Counted from the stretch's first letter, positions 26,801-36,232 are shown. The stretch is 64,000 bases of DNA from Fusobacterium perfoetens (GCF_021531595.1 NZ_JADYUD010000003.1:1-64000); one strand, 5' to 3'. A program made the numbers and translations. Notes: a model not told the origin generated them from the sequence alone.

Positions 26801-28136
26801 AGCTGTAAGAATAAGAATAAGAAGTCTTTTAGCTGCTCTTCAAGATAAAAAGAAAGCTGTAAAAAAGATTGTTAAAAATAAAATAGAATACAGAAAAAAT
26901 TTATTTACAGCTAAAATGAGAGAAGAATATACAATTCTTGCACCTCAGATGTCTCCTATCCATTTTGGACTTCTAAAAGATGCTTTTTCTGCTGAAGGAT
27001 ATAAATTGGAAGTTTTAGAAGAAACAAAAGAAGCTTTAAATGCAGGACTTCAATTTGTAAATAATGATGCTTGTTATCCTTCAATTCTTGTAATTGGAGA
27101 ATTAATTTCAGCCCTTAAATCTGGAAAATATGATATACATAAAACTGCTGTTCTTATTTCTCAAACTGGAGGAAGTTGCCGTGCTACAAACTATATAGGA
27201 TTTCTAAAAAAAGCATTAAGAGATAGTGGGTTTGCAAATGTTCCTGTGCTTTCTCTTAACTCAATGGGATATGAAGCACAAGAAGGATTTAAAATTACTA
27301 TGAAGCTTGCTCATAAAACACTTATGGCTGTTTCATATGGGGATATTCTTATGAAATTACTTTATCGTACAAGACCTTATGAAAAAATAAAAGGTATGAC
27401 AAATAAAATTTTTGATAAATGGTACGAACTTGTAAGACCAAATATCAGAAATGGAAAACTTTTACAGTTTAGAAATAATCTAAATAATATAGTAAAAGAT
27501 TTTTCACAAATAGCTATAAATCAAGAAGAAAAAATAAAAGTAGGAGTCGTAGGAGAAATACTTGTTAAATTCAGTCCTTTTGCAAACAACCATCTTGTTG
27601 ATTTTATTGAAAGTGAAGGAGGAGAAGCTCGTACTTCAAGCCTTATGAGTTTCGTAAACTATTGTATTTACAGTGAACAATTTCTTCAGGAAAGATTTCA
27701 CGGAAGATTTTCTTCTTTAAAACAAAAAGCAGCTCTTGCTGTAACAGGATTCTATACAGGATTTGTAAACAGAGCTTTAAGCAAATGCGAAAGATTTAGA
27801 CAAGAAGATTTTATTGGAAATATTGCTGATAAAACTTCAAAATATATTTCAATAGGACATCAATCTGGAGAAGGATGGTTTCTTCTTGGAGAAATGATAG
27901 AACTTATAGAACACGGCGTACCAAACATCGTATGTGTTCAGCCTTTTGGATGTCTTCCTAATCATATAACTGGAAAAGGAATGATAAAAAAATTAAAAGA
28001 AGAATATTCTTACTCAAATATTGTTTCAATAGATTATGATCCTGCTTATTCTGAAGTTAATCAAATAAACAGAATAAAACTTATGCTTTCTGTAGCTAAG
28101 AAAAATCTTTTGACTCATAACTTACAAAAAGCATAA
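23880..28136 (+). CDS. Giant fused 2-hydroxyacyl-CoA dehydratase activase-related protein
   Basis: 1418 residues. Two BadF/BcrA-type ASKHA ATPase domains lie in tandem (about 1-290 with GTDVGSTTVK and NGSCAGGTGAF, and about 325-600 with GIDAGSTTIK and NEACSSGCGSF). Next come a Cys cluster CGICGNNC (~625), a DUF2229-like part and a dehydratase-subunit-like C-terminus with NNDACYPS. Activases normally dimerise around one 4Fe-4S cluster and fire electrons into the dehydratase using ATP; this fusion could form both halves in one chain. The substrate is unknown. Confidence 0.88.
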   Translation: MKKLFVGTDVGSTTVKIVCLDEENNVVYSVYQRHFSNVRETSKDLFEDFFAYIEKTYGTDISFKVSITGSGGLGVSKWIDVDFVQEVIACIKAIETIIPETDVAIELGGEDAKITYLKNDMEQRMNGSCAGGTGAFVDQIASLLDTDAAGLNELAKGYDTIYPIASRCGVFAKTDIQPLINEGVRKENIAVSVFQAVVNQTITGLACGKKITGKVAFLGGPLFFLSELRKRFIETLKLTPENIIFPKDSQLFVAQGACILSKENTKELSFEELKNKIKILNNQGLPETTSLPPLFENEKELKDFMERHEKETVESKDIESYEGNAYLGIDAGSTTIKLVLVSENNEILYSHYSHNKGNPLDNIISNLKVLYSKLSDKITIRSSCVTGYGENLIKAALNVDVGIVETMAHYKGAKFFSPDVDFILDIGGQDMKCLKIKDGVITSILLNEACSSGCGSFLETFAGSLGMKIQEFAELGMKAKAPSDLGTRCTVFMNSKVKQAQKDGADVGDISAGLSYSVVKNTLFKVIKMKNKEEFGNKIVVQGGTFLNNCVLRAFELISEREAIRPNIAGLMGAFGAALISKEYAEEHSLEKSSILTEKDLYSFSAATNLTRCGICGNNCLLTIHKFQNGERFISGNRCEKPLGKGKKDSAPNMFEYKYNRLFNYQPLEPSKAVRGEIGIPRVLNIYDSYPFWFTLLTKLGFRVIISDDSSKKIYEKGIDTISSDSICYPAKMVHGHIINLIEKGVKTIFYPCVIFEEKEDKKAQNQFNCPIVISYPEVIKNNLDILKEKHIDMMIPFFSMASKEVLYKTVYEEFQKYGVDKKEAQDAVDAAWEERYNFRKDMQNKAKEVMEWLEKTGKTGIVLCGRPYHNDKEIHHGIPNIINSFGIAVLTGDAVASLTSLEDGLRVIDQWTYHSRLYRAATFVGKHPNLELVELNSFSCGLDAVTTDQVEEILSNYGKVHTLLKIDEVSNMGAVRIRIRSLLAALQDKKKAVKKIVKNKIEYRKNLFTAKMREEYTILAPQMSPIHFGLLKDAFSAEGYKLEVLEETKEALNAGLQFVNNDACYPSILVIGELISALKSGKYDIHKTAVLISQTGGSCRATNYIGFLKKALRDSGFANVPVLSLNSMGYEAQEGFKITMKLAHKTLMAVSYGDILMKLLYRTRPYEKIKGMTNKIFDKWYELVRPNIRNGKLLQFRNNLNNIVKDFSQIAINQEEKIKVGVVGEILVKFSPFANNHLVDFIESEGGEARTSSLMSFVNYCIYSEQFLQERFHGRFSSLKQKAALAVTGFYTGFVNRALSKCERFRQEDFIGNIADKTSKYISIGHQSGEGWFLLGEMIELIEHGVPNIVCVQPFGCLPNHITGKGMIKKLKEEYSYSNIVSIDYDPAYSEVNQINRIKLMLSVAKKNLLTHNLQKA

Positions 28137-28156
28137 TAAAAAATATATTATAAAAG

Positions 28157-28190
28157 CAACCTCGTTTAATTATATACGAGGTTGTTTTTT
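28157..28190 (+). terminator. Terminator of the activase gene
   Basis: CAACCTCGT and ACGAGGTTG arms, about 10-base AT loop, followed by TTTTTT. It probably also serves the convergent MATE gene. Confidence 0.85.
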
Positions 28191-28198
28191 ATTTATAT

Positions 28199-29521
28199 TT
28201 AATTTTTTTGAAAAACAGGATTTTTTATTATTCTTACTATTAGAGGAATTACCATTATTATCCATACAATGGGTTCTGAAATAATTATTCCAAAATATTT
28301 AGTATAAGGTACAATAAAAATAACAACTGCTGCTTTTCCTGCAAGTTCAAGAAAACTTGAAATAACAGGAGTAACTCTGTCTCCTATTCCTTGCATCGCA
28401 TTTCTTAAAACACTTATTGCACCTGGAATGAAATAAAAAATTGTATTTAATTTTAAATAATTTTCAGCTGTATCTAAAATTTCTTGTATTTTACTTCCTG
28501 TTACCATATAAATAAGTTTTGGAGCTATACTATAACTCATAATAATTACTATTAAACTCCAAACTGAAGTTATTATAAGTGCACTTATAATTCCTTTTTT
28601 TATTCTTTCATTTTTTCCAGCACCCTTATTTTGCCCACAGTATGTAGCCATAGTAATTCCCAAAACTGCGAAAGGAAGCATAAAAAATTCTGTAATTTTT
28701 CTTGCTGCTGTATGAGCAACTATTGTATTTGTTCCAAAAGTATTTATTGCTGTCTGGAGTATAAGTGTTCCGAAAAATACAAGAGACATCATAAGTGCCA
28801 TTGAAATTCCAGAAAAATAAAGATTTTTTAAGAATTTTATTTTAAAATTAAAATCTTTTCTTTTTATCCTGAACATTGGATATTTTAACCACATATAAGC
28901 AAAGCAAAGGAAAACAGAAATACTTTGTGAAATTACTGTAGCCCAAGCTGCTCCTGATGTTCCTGTTCTAAGAACAAGAATAAAATAAAAATCAAGAAAA
29001 ATATTTAATACACATGATAGTACTAAAAAAATTAAAGGAGCACCAGTATCTCCAACTGCTCTTAATATTCCTGCAGAAGCATTATAAAGCATTGTAACTG
29101 TTATTCCAAAAAGAATGACTTTTATATATGCTTTTGATTGTAAATAAAGAGCATCTGAAACATTTAATAAATTTAAAATATTATCAAGAAAAAATATGCT
29201 TATAACTGTAATTATTACTGTTGTTAAAATTCCAAGAAAAATTGTCCCTGCAACCGTTTTTTTTATTTCATTTTCATTTTTTTCTCCAAATTTTTGAGCT
29301 GCTACTATTGCAAAACCATTTGTAAGCCCAAGGAGAAACCCTATTAGCAAAGTACTTATGGAAGTAGTTGTTCCCACTGCTGCAAGAGAAGTTTCCCCTA
29401 ATGTACTTCCTACTATTCTTGTATCAGCAAGACTGTAAAAAAGCTGAAAAATATTTCCAAGACACACAGGAAGAGCAAATTTTAACATCTTTTTTGTTGG
29501 ATTTCCATTAGTTAAGTCTAT
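28199..29521 (-). CDS. MATE-family multidrug/sodium exporter, apparent ATA start
   Basis: 429 residues from the first ATG (29,488) or 440 from an in-frame ATA at 29,519-29,521. The longer form adds DLTNGNPTKK, which matches the usual D-L-T-x-G-N-P start of MATE proteins just before FALPVCLGNIFQLFY, so the gene truly begins upstream of the ATG. GAGGG lies 10 bases before the ATA. Twelve hydrophobic helices are expected. It exports cationic compounds using sodium or protons. It is monocistronic. Confidence 0.85.
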   Translation of the reverse strand: MDLTNGNPTKKMLKFALPVCLGNIFQLFYSLADTRIVGSTLGETSLAAVGTTTSISTLLIGFLLGLTNGFAIVAAQKFGEKNENEIKKTVAGTIFLGILTTVIITVISIFFLDNILNLLNVSDALYLQSKAYIKVILFGITVTMLYNASAGILRAVGDTGAPLIFLVLSCVLNIFLDFYFILVLRTGTSGAAWATVISQSISVFLCFAYMWLKYPMFRIKRKDFNFKIKFLKNLYFSGISMALMMSLVFFGTLILQTAINTFGTNTIVAHTAARKITEFFMLPFAVLGITMATYCGQNKGAGKNERIKKGIISALIITSVWSLIVIIMSYSIAPKLIYMVTGSKIQEILDTAENYLKLNTIFYFIPGAISVLRNAMQGIGDRVTPVISSFLELAGKAAVVIFIVPYTKYFGIIISEPIVWIIMVIPLIVRIIKNPVFQKN

Positions 29522-29608
29522 CGTTTTAAATCCCTCTTTTCTGTTTTAAAATATATTGTTAAAAACAGTAAGATTATATCATAAAACAATTCTTTTTTCC
29601 TTCAATTT

Positions 29609-30487
29609 TTATTTTTCTTTGTTTTCATCATAATTATAAAAATGAACATCCAATTTATTGTATGGAATTTCAATATTCTTTTCTGCAAATCTTTTTATAA
29701 TATATTGCATAAGATCTCCACGAACATTATAATAATCATGATATCCTTTATTTTCTGTCCATACAAGATATTCTATATTCACTGAAGAACTTCCATAAGA
29801 CATTATATTTATAAAAGGTATTCTGTCATTTTCTATCCCTTTAAATGTCTTTGTGATATCCTGAAGTTCTAATACAGCAGCTCTTGGATCTGCTTCATAT
29901 GCAATAGGAACAGTAAGCTGTATCCTTCTGTATTTATTGGCATCATAATTTGTAATATTTTTACTTATAACAACATTATTAGGAATTATTATTTTTCTGC
30001 TGTCAAGAGTATTAATACATGTAGAAAATACACCTATTTCACTTACTTCTCCAACTGCATCATTCATCTCTATGAAATTTCCCACAGTAAATGGTCTTGA
30101 AAATAAAATTACGACTCCCCCTGCAAAATTTGAAAGAAATTCTTTTAAAGAAATACCTATACCTAAACTTATAGCACTTATCATTGTTATAATTGACTGC
30201 TCTTTAAATCCAAACATAAGCATAGCAAAAAGAAAAAATATTCCATATATTCCAAGTTTTACAAAAGATTTTGTAAATTGTTTTGCCCCTGCATCTATTT
30301 TATTTATAGATATTTTATCTACATATTTATCAACTGCATTCACAAAAAATTTACCTACATACATTATAATAATGAAAGAAATAATTTTTATAAGCAGAAT
30401 AACTGCATCTGTTACAAAAATTTGGAAGATAAGATTTCCATTCTTATCCTCTACATTTTTAATAATGCTTAAAATATTATTATTCAT
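29609..30487 (-). CDS. MscS-family mechanosensitive channel
   Basis: 292 residues from the ATG at 30,487, chosen for GGAGGG 4 bases upstream; an ATG at 30,538 has no ribosome site. Three hydrophobic helices end in the pore helix ISAISLGIGISLKEFLSNFAGGVVILF; then comes the beta domain with RPFTVGNFIEM and the IPNNVVISKNITNY segment. It releases solutes on hypo-osmotic shock. Confidence 0.92.
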   Translation of the reverse strand: MNNNILSIIKNVEDKNGNLIFQIFVTDAVILLIKIISFIIIMYVGKFFVNAVDKYVDKISINKIDAGAKQFTKSFVKLGIYGIFFLFAMLMFGFKEQSIITMISAISLGIGISLKEFLSNFAGGVVILFSRPFTVGNFIEMNDAVGEVSEIGVFSTCINTLDSRKIIIPNNVVISKNITNYDANKYRRIQLTVPIAYEADPRAAVLELQDITKTFKGIENDRIPFINIMSYGSSSVNIEYLVWTENKGYHDYYNVRGDLMQYIIKRFAEKNIEIPYNKLDVHFYNYDENKEK

Positions 30488-30625
30488 AGCACCCTCCAAA
30501 AAGATAAATTTATCTCTCCACTTTATAGTATATACCATAATTAAAAAAAACCAAAGCTTACCTTTTAATTATCTATTTTTTATGATAATATATATCTGTA
30601 AATATTTTTAAAAAAGGAGTAATAA

Positions 30626-31680
30626 ATGCCAAGAGTTATTCTTCATTATGACATGGATGCCTTCTATGCTTCTGTAGAAATAAGAGATAATAAAAGTTTA
30701 AAGAACAAACCTTTGGTTGTAGGAGAAAGCATTGTCACTACAGCAAGCTATGCTACTAGAAAATATGGAATACATTCTGCTATGAGCACAGCTGAAGCAA
30801 AAAGACTTTGCCCTTCACTTATTATTCTTCCATGTAACAAAAAAAATACGCAGCTGAATCTAATCATATTCATACTCTTGTAGAAAAAGTAACTGATAAA
30901 GTTGAATATATCGCTTTTGATGAAGGATTTCTTGATGTTACAAGTATTATAGAAAATTATCCTTCTAAAGAATATTTTGCAAAAAAATTTAAAGAAAGAA
31001 TTTTTAAAAATACAGGACTTACATGTTCTGTAGGAATCGGTTATAACAAGCTCACTGCTAAAATAGCAAGTGACTGTAATAAACCCAATGGATTCTATAT
31101 ATTTAATTCTCCAAAAGAATTCACAGCTTATATTTCTAATAAAAGTATAAGTATAATTCCAGGAGTTGGTAAAAAATTTATTCCTATACTTGAAAAAAAC
31201 AATATTTTTAAACCTAAAGATATATATAACTTTTCTCTTCATGAACTTATTTCTCTTTTTGGATTATCAAGAGGTTCTCTTTTATATTATTATTCTAGAG
31301 GACTTGATGACAGGCCTGTAAAAAAAGAGCGAAAAGCAGCTTCTGTTGGAAATGAAAATACATATAGATTTTCTCTCCAAACAGATGAAGATTTAAAAAG
31401 AGAATATACTGCAGTTTTTGAAAAAAGTTACAAAAGACTTAAAGAAAAAAATTTCTTATGTTCATGTGTTAATATAAAAATAAAATATAAAGATTTTAGT
31501 TCTATTACAAGATCTAAACATCTTTCTACTCCCACTGACAATAAGACAGACCTTTTTGAAATCGTAGTTAATCTTATAGAAAATATTGAATACAGAAATG
31601 AAATAAGACTTGTGGGAGTTTCTTTTTCCCATTTAATTAAAAAAAATATTCTTAAAACTCAATTATCCTTTAAATTTTAG
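30626..31680 (+). pseudogene. dinB: DNA polymerase IV with one-base frameshift
   Basis: The first 77 codons encode a normal Y-family start (HYDMDAFYASVE with the catalytic Asp, then ATRKYGIHSAMS). At a run of eight As (30,839-30,846) the frame shifts: one more A would restore 351 residues including FDEGFLDVT and GIGYNKLTAKIASD, the palm and finger motifs. All other sequence is intact. Sequencing error, recent mutation or transcriptional slippage at the A-run are all possible. Function if intact: translesion synthesis. Confidence 0.88.
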
Positions 31681-31917
31681 AAGGAAAAATGAAATAAAAT
31701 ATGAATTATAAATTCATTTTTTCAAAAATTTTAAAAATTTTTTTGAAAAAATAATTTAACAAAAAGTGTTGTTTTACAATAGTTTTCTGCTACTTTCTGT
31801 ACATTTTTTATAAAAGGTGCCTAAATTATGCTTGCTTTTTTTCTATTTTAAAGTAAAATAAAGTATAGGTAGTATATTTATAAAAATTCTATAATTTAAC
31901 TTTGAGGAGGAAATTTT

Positions 31918-33383
31918 ATGTTTGGTTATTTACAAAAAATTGGTAAAGCCTTAATGGTTCCAGTTGCAGTTCTTCCAGCTGCTGCTATTCTAATGGGTAT
32001 TGGATATTGGATTGACCCTACTGGTTGGGGAGGAAACAGCCAACTTGCTGCATTCTTAATTAAAGCAGGAGCTGCTATAATAGACAATATGCCTATATTA
32101 TTTGCTGTTGGTGTTGCTTTTGGACTATCTAAGGACAAAAATGGAGCTGCTGCTCTTGCTGGGTTAGTTGCTTTTGAAGTAGTTACTACTTTACTTTCTG
32201 CTGGTGCTGTTGCACAAATGACTGGTGTTTCTCCTGATCAGGTTTCTCCTGCATTTGGAAAAATAAACAACCAGTTCGTTGGAATCCTTTGTGGGGTTAT
32301 AGCTGGAGAATTATATAACAGATTCCATAGCTTAGAACTTCCTAAATTCCTTGCTTTCTTCAGTGGAAAAAGATTTGTTCCTATCATTACATCAGTTGTA
32401 ATGCTTGTTGTATCTTTTATTCTTTTATATATATGGCCTGTTATTTACAGTGGACTTGTTACTTTCGGAGAAGGAATTGCTAAATTAGGACCTGTAGGAG
32501 CTGGAGTTTATGGATTCTTTAACAGACTTCTTATTCCTGTTGGATTACACCATGCTCTTAACTCTGTATTCTGGTTTAATGTTGCTGGAATTAACGACAT
32601 TGGAAGATTCTGGGGAGACCCTGCAGCAGCATATGCAGATCTTCCTGCAGCGGTAGCTGGTTCTTACCATGTTGGAATGATCAAGCTGGATTCTTCCCAA
32701 TCATGATGTTTGGATTATTAGGAGCTTGTTTTGCATTTATTAAAACTGCTAAACCTGAAAACAGAGCTAAAATCAAATCTATCATGTTAGTTGCTGGATT
32801 TGCAAGTTTCTTTACAGGAGTTACTGAACCTATTGAATTTGCTTTCATGTTCGTTGCTCCAGTATTATATCTTCTTCATGCTGTTTTAACTGGTATAGCT
32901 GTATTCCTTGCTGCTTCATTTAACTGGATGGCTGGATTTGGATTCTCTGCAGGATTTGTTGATTTCTTCTTATCACTTCGTAATCCAAATGCAAATCAAC
33001 CATATATGTTAATAGTTCTTGGAATTATTTTCTTTGTTCTATACTATGTAATATTTAGCTTTGCTATTTCTAAATTCAACATCAAAACTCCTGGTAGAGA
33101 AGAGGCTGATTTAGAAGAAGCTGAAAATACAGTTTCTGGAAATGCATCACACGCTGAACTTGCTGCAGCACTTCTTCTTCTTTTAGGTGGAAAAGAAAAT
33201 ATTGTAAGTGTTGATAACTGTACTACAAGATTAAGACTTGAAGTAAAAGACAGCTCTTTAGTTAATGATGCTGAAATCAAAAAACTTGTACCTGGTGTTT
33301 TAAAACCTAATAAAACAAATGTTCAAGTTATAGTTGGTACTCAAGTAGAATTCGTTGCTGATGAAATGAAAAAACTTGTTTAA
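31918..33383 (+). pseudogene. ptsG: Glucose-type PTS EIICB with one-base frameshift
   Basis: The first part (262 codons) starts MFGYLQKIGKALMVPVAVLPAAAILMGIGYW, typical of glucose/GlcNAc EIIC, and the second part (from 32,703) completes EIIC and carries EIIB with the phosphocysteine in NCTTRLRLEV. Around 32,678-32,684 the expected GMFQAGFFPIMMFG is broken by a missing base; restoring it gives 488 residues, the usual length. No EIIA domain. Gene is otherwise clean, so the lesion is recent or an assembly error. AGGAGG precedes the ATG. Confidence 0.88.
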
Positions 33384-33455
33384 TTAAAAAGTAAATAATT
33401 AAAAAATAAGAACTGTTGTAAATTAGTAACTTAAAATTATTAATTTACACGGTTA

Positions 33456-34830
33456 GTGTAATAAATTTTGTGTAAATAAAAATCTCTCTTGATTATTAAT
33501 GAATTATAAATATAATTTAATTAATATTAAGGGAGGTTTTTTTATGTCTTTATTACCAAAAGAACTTATCAAAGAGATTGTTAGAAAAGGAAATTTTAAG
33601 TCTGCTACTGATATCCAGGAAGCTCTTAAAGATTTAATGAAAGAGTTTATACAAGAATCGCTTGAAGCTGAATTGAACAATCAATTAGGATATGAAAAAT
33701 ACGAGAAAAAAGAGAATTGTGATAACTCTAGAAATGGATATTCTAAAAAGAAAGTTAAATCTTCTTTTGGAGAAATAGAACTTGATATTCCACGCGATAG
33801 AAACAGTGAGTTTGAACCTAAAATAGTTCCAAAATATTCGCGTGATATCTCTAACTTGGAAGAAAAAGTTATCTCTATGTATGGATTAGGTATGTCTACA
33901 AGAGATATTAACAAACATATCCAAGAGATTTATGGTGTTGATGTTTCTGCTGAAATGGTAAGCAAAATTACTGATAAAATTATTCCTTTAAGTGAAGAAT
34001 GGCAAAATAGACCTCTTGAAGAAGTATATTATTTTACTTTTTTAGATGCAATCCATTTTCATGTGAAAGAAGATAAAGCAATAGTAAAAAAAGCTGCTTA
34101 CATAGTTTTAGGAGTTAATTCTGAAGGAAAAAAAGATGTATTAGGAATCTATATAGGTGGAAATGAATCAGCTAAATTCTGGTTATCTGTTTTAAATCAT
34201 TTAAGAAATAGAGGAGTAAAAGATATTTTGATAGCTTCTGTAGATGGTTTAACAGGATTTTCGGAGGCTATTAAAACAGTATTTCCTTATGTAGATATTC
34301 AAAGATGCATTATTCATCAAATTAGATATACTTTAAGTTTTATTAGTTACAAAGAGAAAAAAGAATTTGCAAAAGATTTAAAAGAAATATATACAGCTCC
34401 TAATGAAGAAACAGGGTTTTCTGCGCTGGAGGAATTAAAAGAAAAATGGTCTAAAAAATATCCTTATGCGCTGAAAAGTTGGGAGAATAACTGGAGTGAA
34501 TTAAGAACATTTTTTAAATTTAGTCCAGAGATTAGAAGAATTATGTATACAACAAACGCAATTGAAAATTTAAATAGAATATACAGAAAAGTAACAAAAA
34601 CAAGAAGTAGTTTTCCAACAGATATGGCTCTAATGAAATTATTATATTTATCAACAATTAATTTAACAGAAAAATGGAAAACAGGTTATGCGAAAGATTG
34701 GCATTTGATAAAAGGACAATTGGCAATAGAATATGAAGAAAGACTGAAAGGTTTTTAATTTCCTTTCAGCCTTTAAAGTAATTTAAAAATTAATAATCAA
34801 GAGATGATAAATACACAAAATTATTTACAT
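33456..34830. mobile_element. IS256-family insertion sequence
   Basis: The transposase gene is flanked by imperfect inverted repeats: left 33,456-33,498 and right 34,788-34,830. Shared segments are AATTTTGTGTA and TCTCTTGATTATTA. I see no matching target duplication outside the repeats. The element lies exactly between ptsG and the methyltransferase island. Confidence 0.8.
33544..34758 (+). CDS. IS256/Mutator-family transposase
   Basis: 404 residues from the ATG at 33,544 with GGGAGG upstream. The DDE triad can be seen: Asp in FLDAIHFHV, Asp in ASVDGLTGF and Glu in NAIENLNR. QRCIIHQIR is the family's conserved C/H block. Full length and apparently intact. Confidence 0.95.
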   Translation: MSLLPKELIKEIVRKGNFKSATDIQEALKDLMKEFIQESLEAELNNQLGYEKYEKKENCDNSRNGYSKKKVKSSFGEIELDIPRDRNSEFEPKIVPKYSRDISNLEEKVISMYGLGMSTRDINKHIQEIYGVDVSAEMVSKITDKIIPLSEEWQNRPLEEVYYFTFLDAIHFHVKEDKAIVKKAAYIVLGVNSEGKKDVLGIYIGGNESAKFWLSVLNHLRNRGVKDILIASVDGLTGFSEAIKTVFPYVDIQRCIIHQIRYTLSFISYKEKKEFAKDLKEIYTAPNEETGFSALEELKEKWSKKYPYALKSWENNWSELRTFFKFSPEIRRIMYTTNAIENLNRIYRKVTKTRSSFPTDMALMKLLYLSTINLTEKWKTGYAKDWHLIKGQLAIEYEERLKGF

Positions 34831-34877
34831 TCTCAGTATCTAAGAAAATTGGTTCACTACACCCATCGCACTATTTT

Positions 34878-35939
34878 TTACTCTTTAATATTTGCTTCTA
34901 TATATTCATAATCTATATGAGCGAAACTTCTCAGTATAGCCTCAAATATGATTTGAACTCCTTTACATGGAATAGCCATCCCAATCTGTTTACGAACTTT
35001 TTCTTTAGAACCAAAGAATTTATATGAATCTGGAAAAGTTTGTAGCCTTGCTCTTTCTCTGTTAGTTAATGCCCTATGTTCAGACCAATGGTAGATATGA
35101 GTTCCACCACCACCACTTCCAGTAACAGTGTATGCAGGTTTATTTGGGTCTAATCTTTTATAAATCTGGCTAATTTTTGCTCCTTTAACATTTAATTGCA
35201 ACTCTTCAGGAATATTTGCAGTAAAAGCATTTTCCCCCGGATTTATATATTTAAGTCTTTTTATAACTTTTTCAGATTGTCTTGTAGGCTCATTGTTTAA
35301 AGCATTAACAGGAATAGGTGGAATTTCTATAGCTGTTTTACAAGTATTATCTAAGCTACTATATGGTACAGGTGATGGAACACGATAAATAACATCTAAA
35401 TCATTACGGATTCCGACGATAATAATTCTGTGTCTAGCTTGAGGAACACCATATTCTTCAAATTTATATAAATGAGGTGTAACAGTATAGCCTGCATTTT
35501 CCATTTCTTTAAGAATTTTTTTGAATGTATTTCCAGCATTAGCACTTCTTAATCCGCCAACATTTTCAGCTAAAAACCATAAAGGACGATATAAATTTAA
35601 AGCTTTAATCCCATAAGAATATAAAGGTCCATAAAGCCCTCCTATTCCTTTCTGCTCTCCTACAATACTATAATCATTGCAGGGAAAACCAAAAGCTAAA
35701 GCATTTATTGGAGCAAGATTTGACAAATCAAAATGCCTTATATCTGCATGATAGACTGTGTCTGGTTTATCAGGACAAATATTAAATCTATATGTTTCAC
35801 ATGTGTCAGCATCATAGTCATTTGCCCATTGATGTACTATTTTGAATAAAGGATTCTCAATAGAAGCATTTATTGCACCGTAGGCAAGTCCTCCCGGTCC
35901 ACAGAAAAGTTCACCTAATTTAAATATCATTATTTTCAT
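34878..35939 (-). CDS. DNA (cytosine-5-)-methyltransferase
   Basis: 353 residues with all key motifs: I (LFCGPGGLAYG, residues 11-21), IV with catalytic Cys (GFPCNDYS, Cys ~87), VI (ENV, 125-127), VIII (QARHR, 167-171) and the C-terminal TVTGSGGGG and RQIGMAIP segments. It transfers a methyl group from SAM to cytosine. The target recognition region (~175-270) is of moderate size, so one short site. Its start overlaps a frameshifted XRE gene. It lies convergent-free beside a MORC-like ATPase operon on the same strand, which suggests a self-protection role. Confidence 0.94.
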   Translation of the reverse strand: MKIMIFKLGELFCGPGGLAYGAINASIENPLFKIVHQWANDYDADTCETYRFNICPDKPDTVYHADIRHFDLSNLAPINALAFGFPCNDYSIVGEQKGIGGLYGPLYSYGIKALNLYRPLWFLAENVGGLRSANAGNTFKKILKEMENAGYTVTPHLYKFEEYGVPQARHRIIIVGIRNDLDVIYRVPSPVPYSSLDNTCKTAIEIPPIPVNALNNEPTRQSEKVIKRLKYINPGENAFTANIPEELQLNVKGAKISQIYKRLDPNKPAYTVTGSGGGGTHIYHWSEHRALTNRERARLQTFPDSYKFFGSKEKVRKQIGMAIPCKGVQIIFEAILRSFAHIDYEYIEANIKE

Positions 35940-36232
35940 CTCCTTTATTTTTTAAAAGTAAATTGATTAAATTTTGGATATGCTCAGAAAAATATTGTTG
36001 ATACTTTTCTAAATCGCTTTCCTGCAAATATCCACAAGAAATATAAAGGGGAATAATGCTACTTTTATAAAAATCTGCTAATTTTTTTATAATTTTAATG
36101 GAAGGTCTTGTAATCTTCTCTTGTTCTATTCTGCTTAATGTAGAATCAGGAATTCCTGTTGCGTATTGAACTTGTTTTAAACTTAAATTTTTTCAAACGC
36201 TCTTTATTTAATAATTTCCCAACATATTTCAT
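35920..36232 (-). pseudogene. XRE regulator of the methyltransferase, frameshifted
   Basis: After ATG at 36,232 the frame reads MKYVGKLLNKERLKK and then breaks at a run of six As (36,188-36,193 on the plus strand as Ts). Removing one A restores 103 residues with a helix-turn-helix (LSLKQVQYATGIPDSTLSRIEQ). Its stop lies 18-20 bases inside the methyltransferase gene, so the two were translationally coupled. This is the controller-protein arrangement of many restriction systems. Loss could deregulate the methylase, unless the shift is a sequencing error. Confidence 0.75.

Noticed and set aside
30072-30611. A 179-codon frame antisense to the MscS gene
   Set aside because: It lies opposite a well-supported channel gene and has no domain or ribosome site.
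30748-31242. A 164-codon antisense frame over dinB
   Set aside because: Phe/Ile/Cys-rich composition typical of a shadow of an AT-rich gene; no ribosome site; the sense strand encodes polymerase motifs.
33418-33448. Terminator after ptsG
   Set aside because: A GTAAATTA/TTAATTTAC pairing exists but no T-run follows, and it is immediately beside the IS end.
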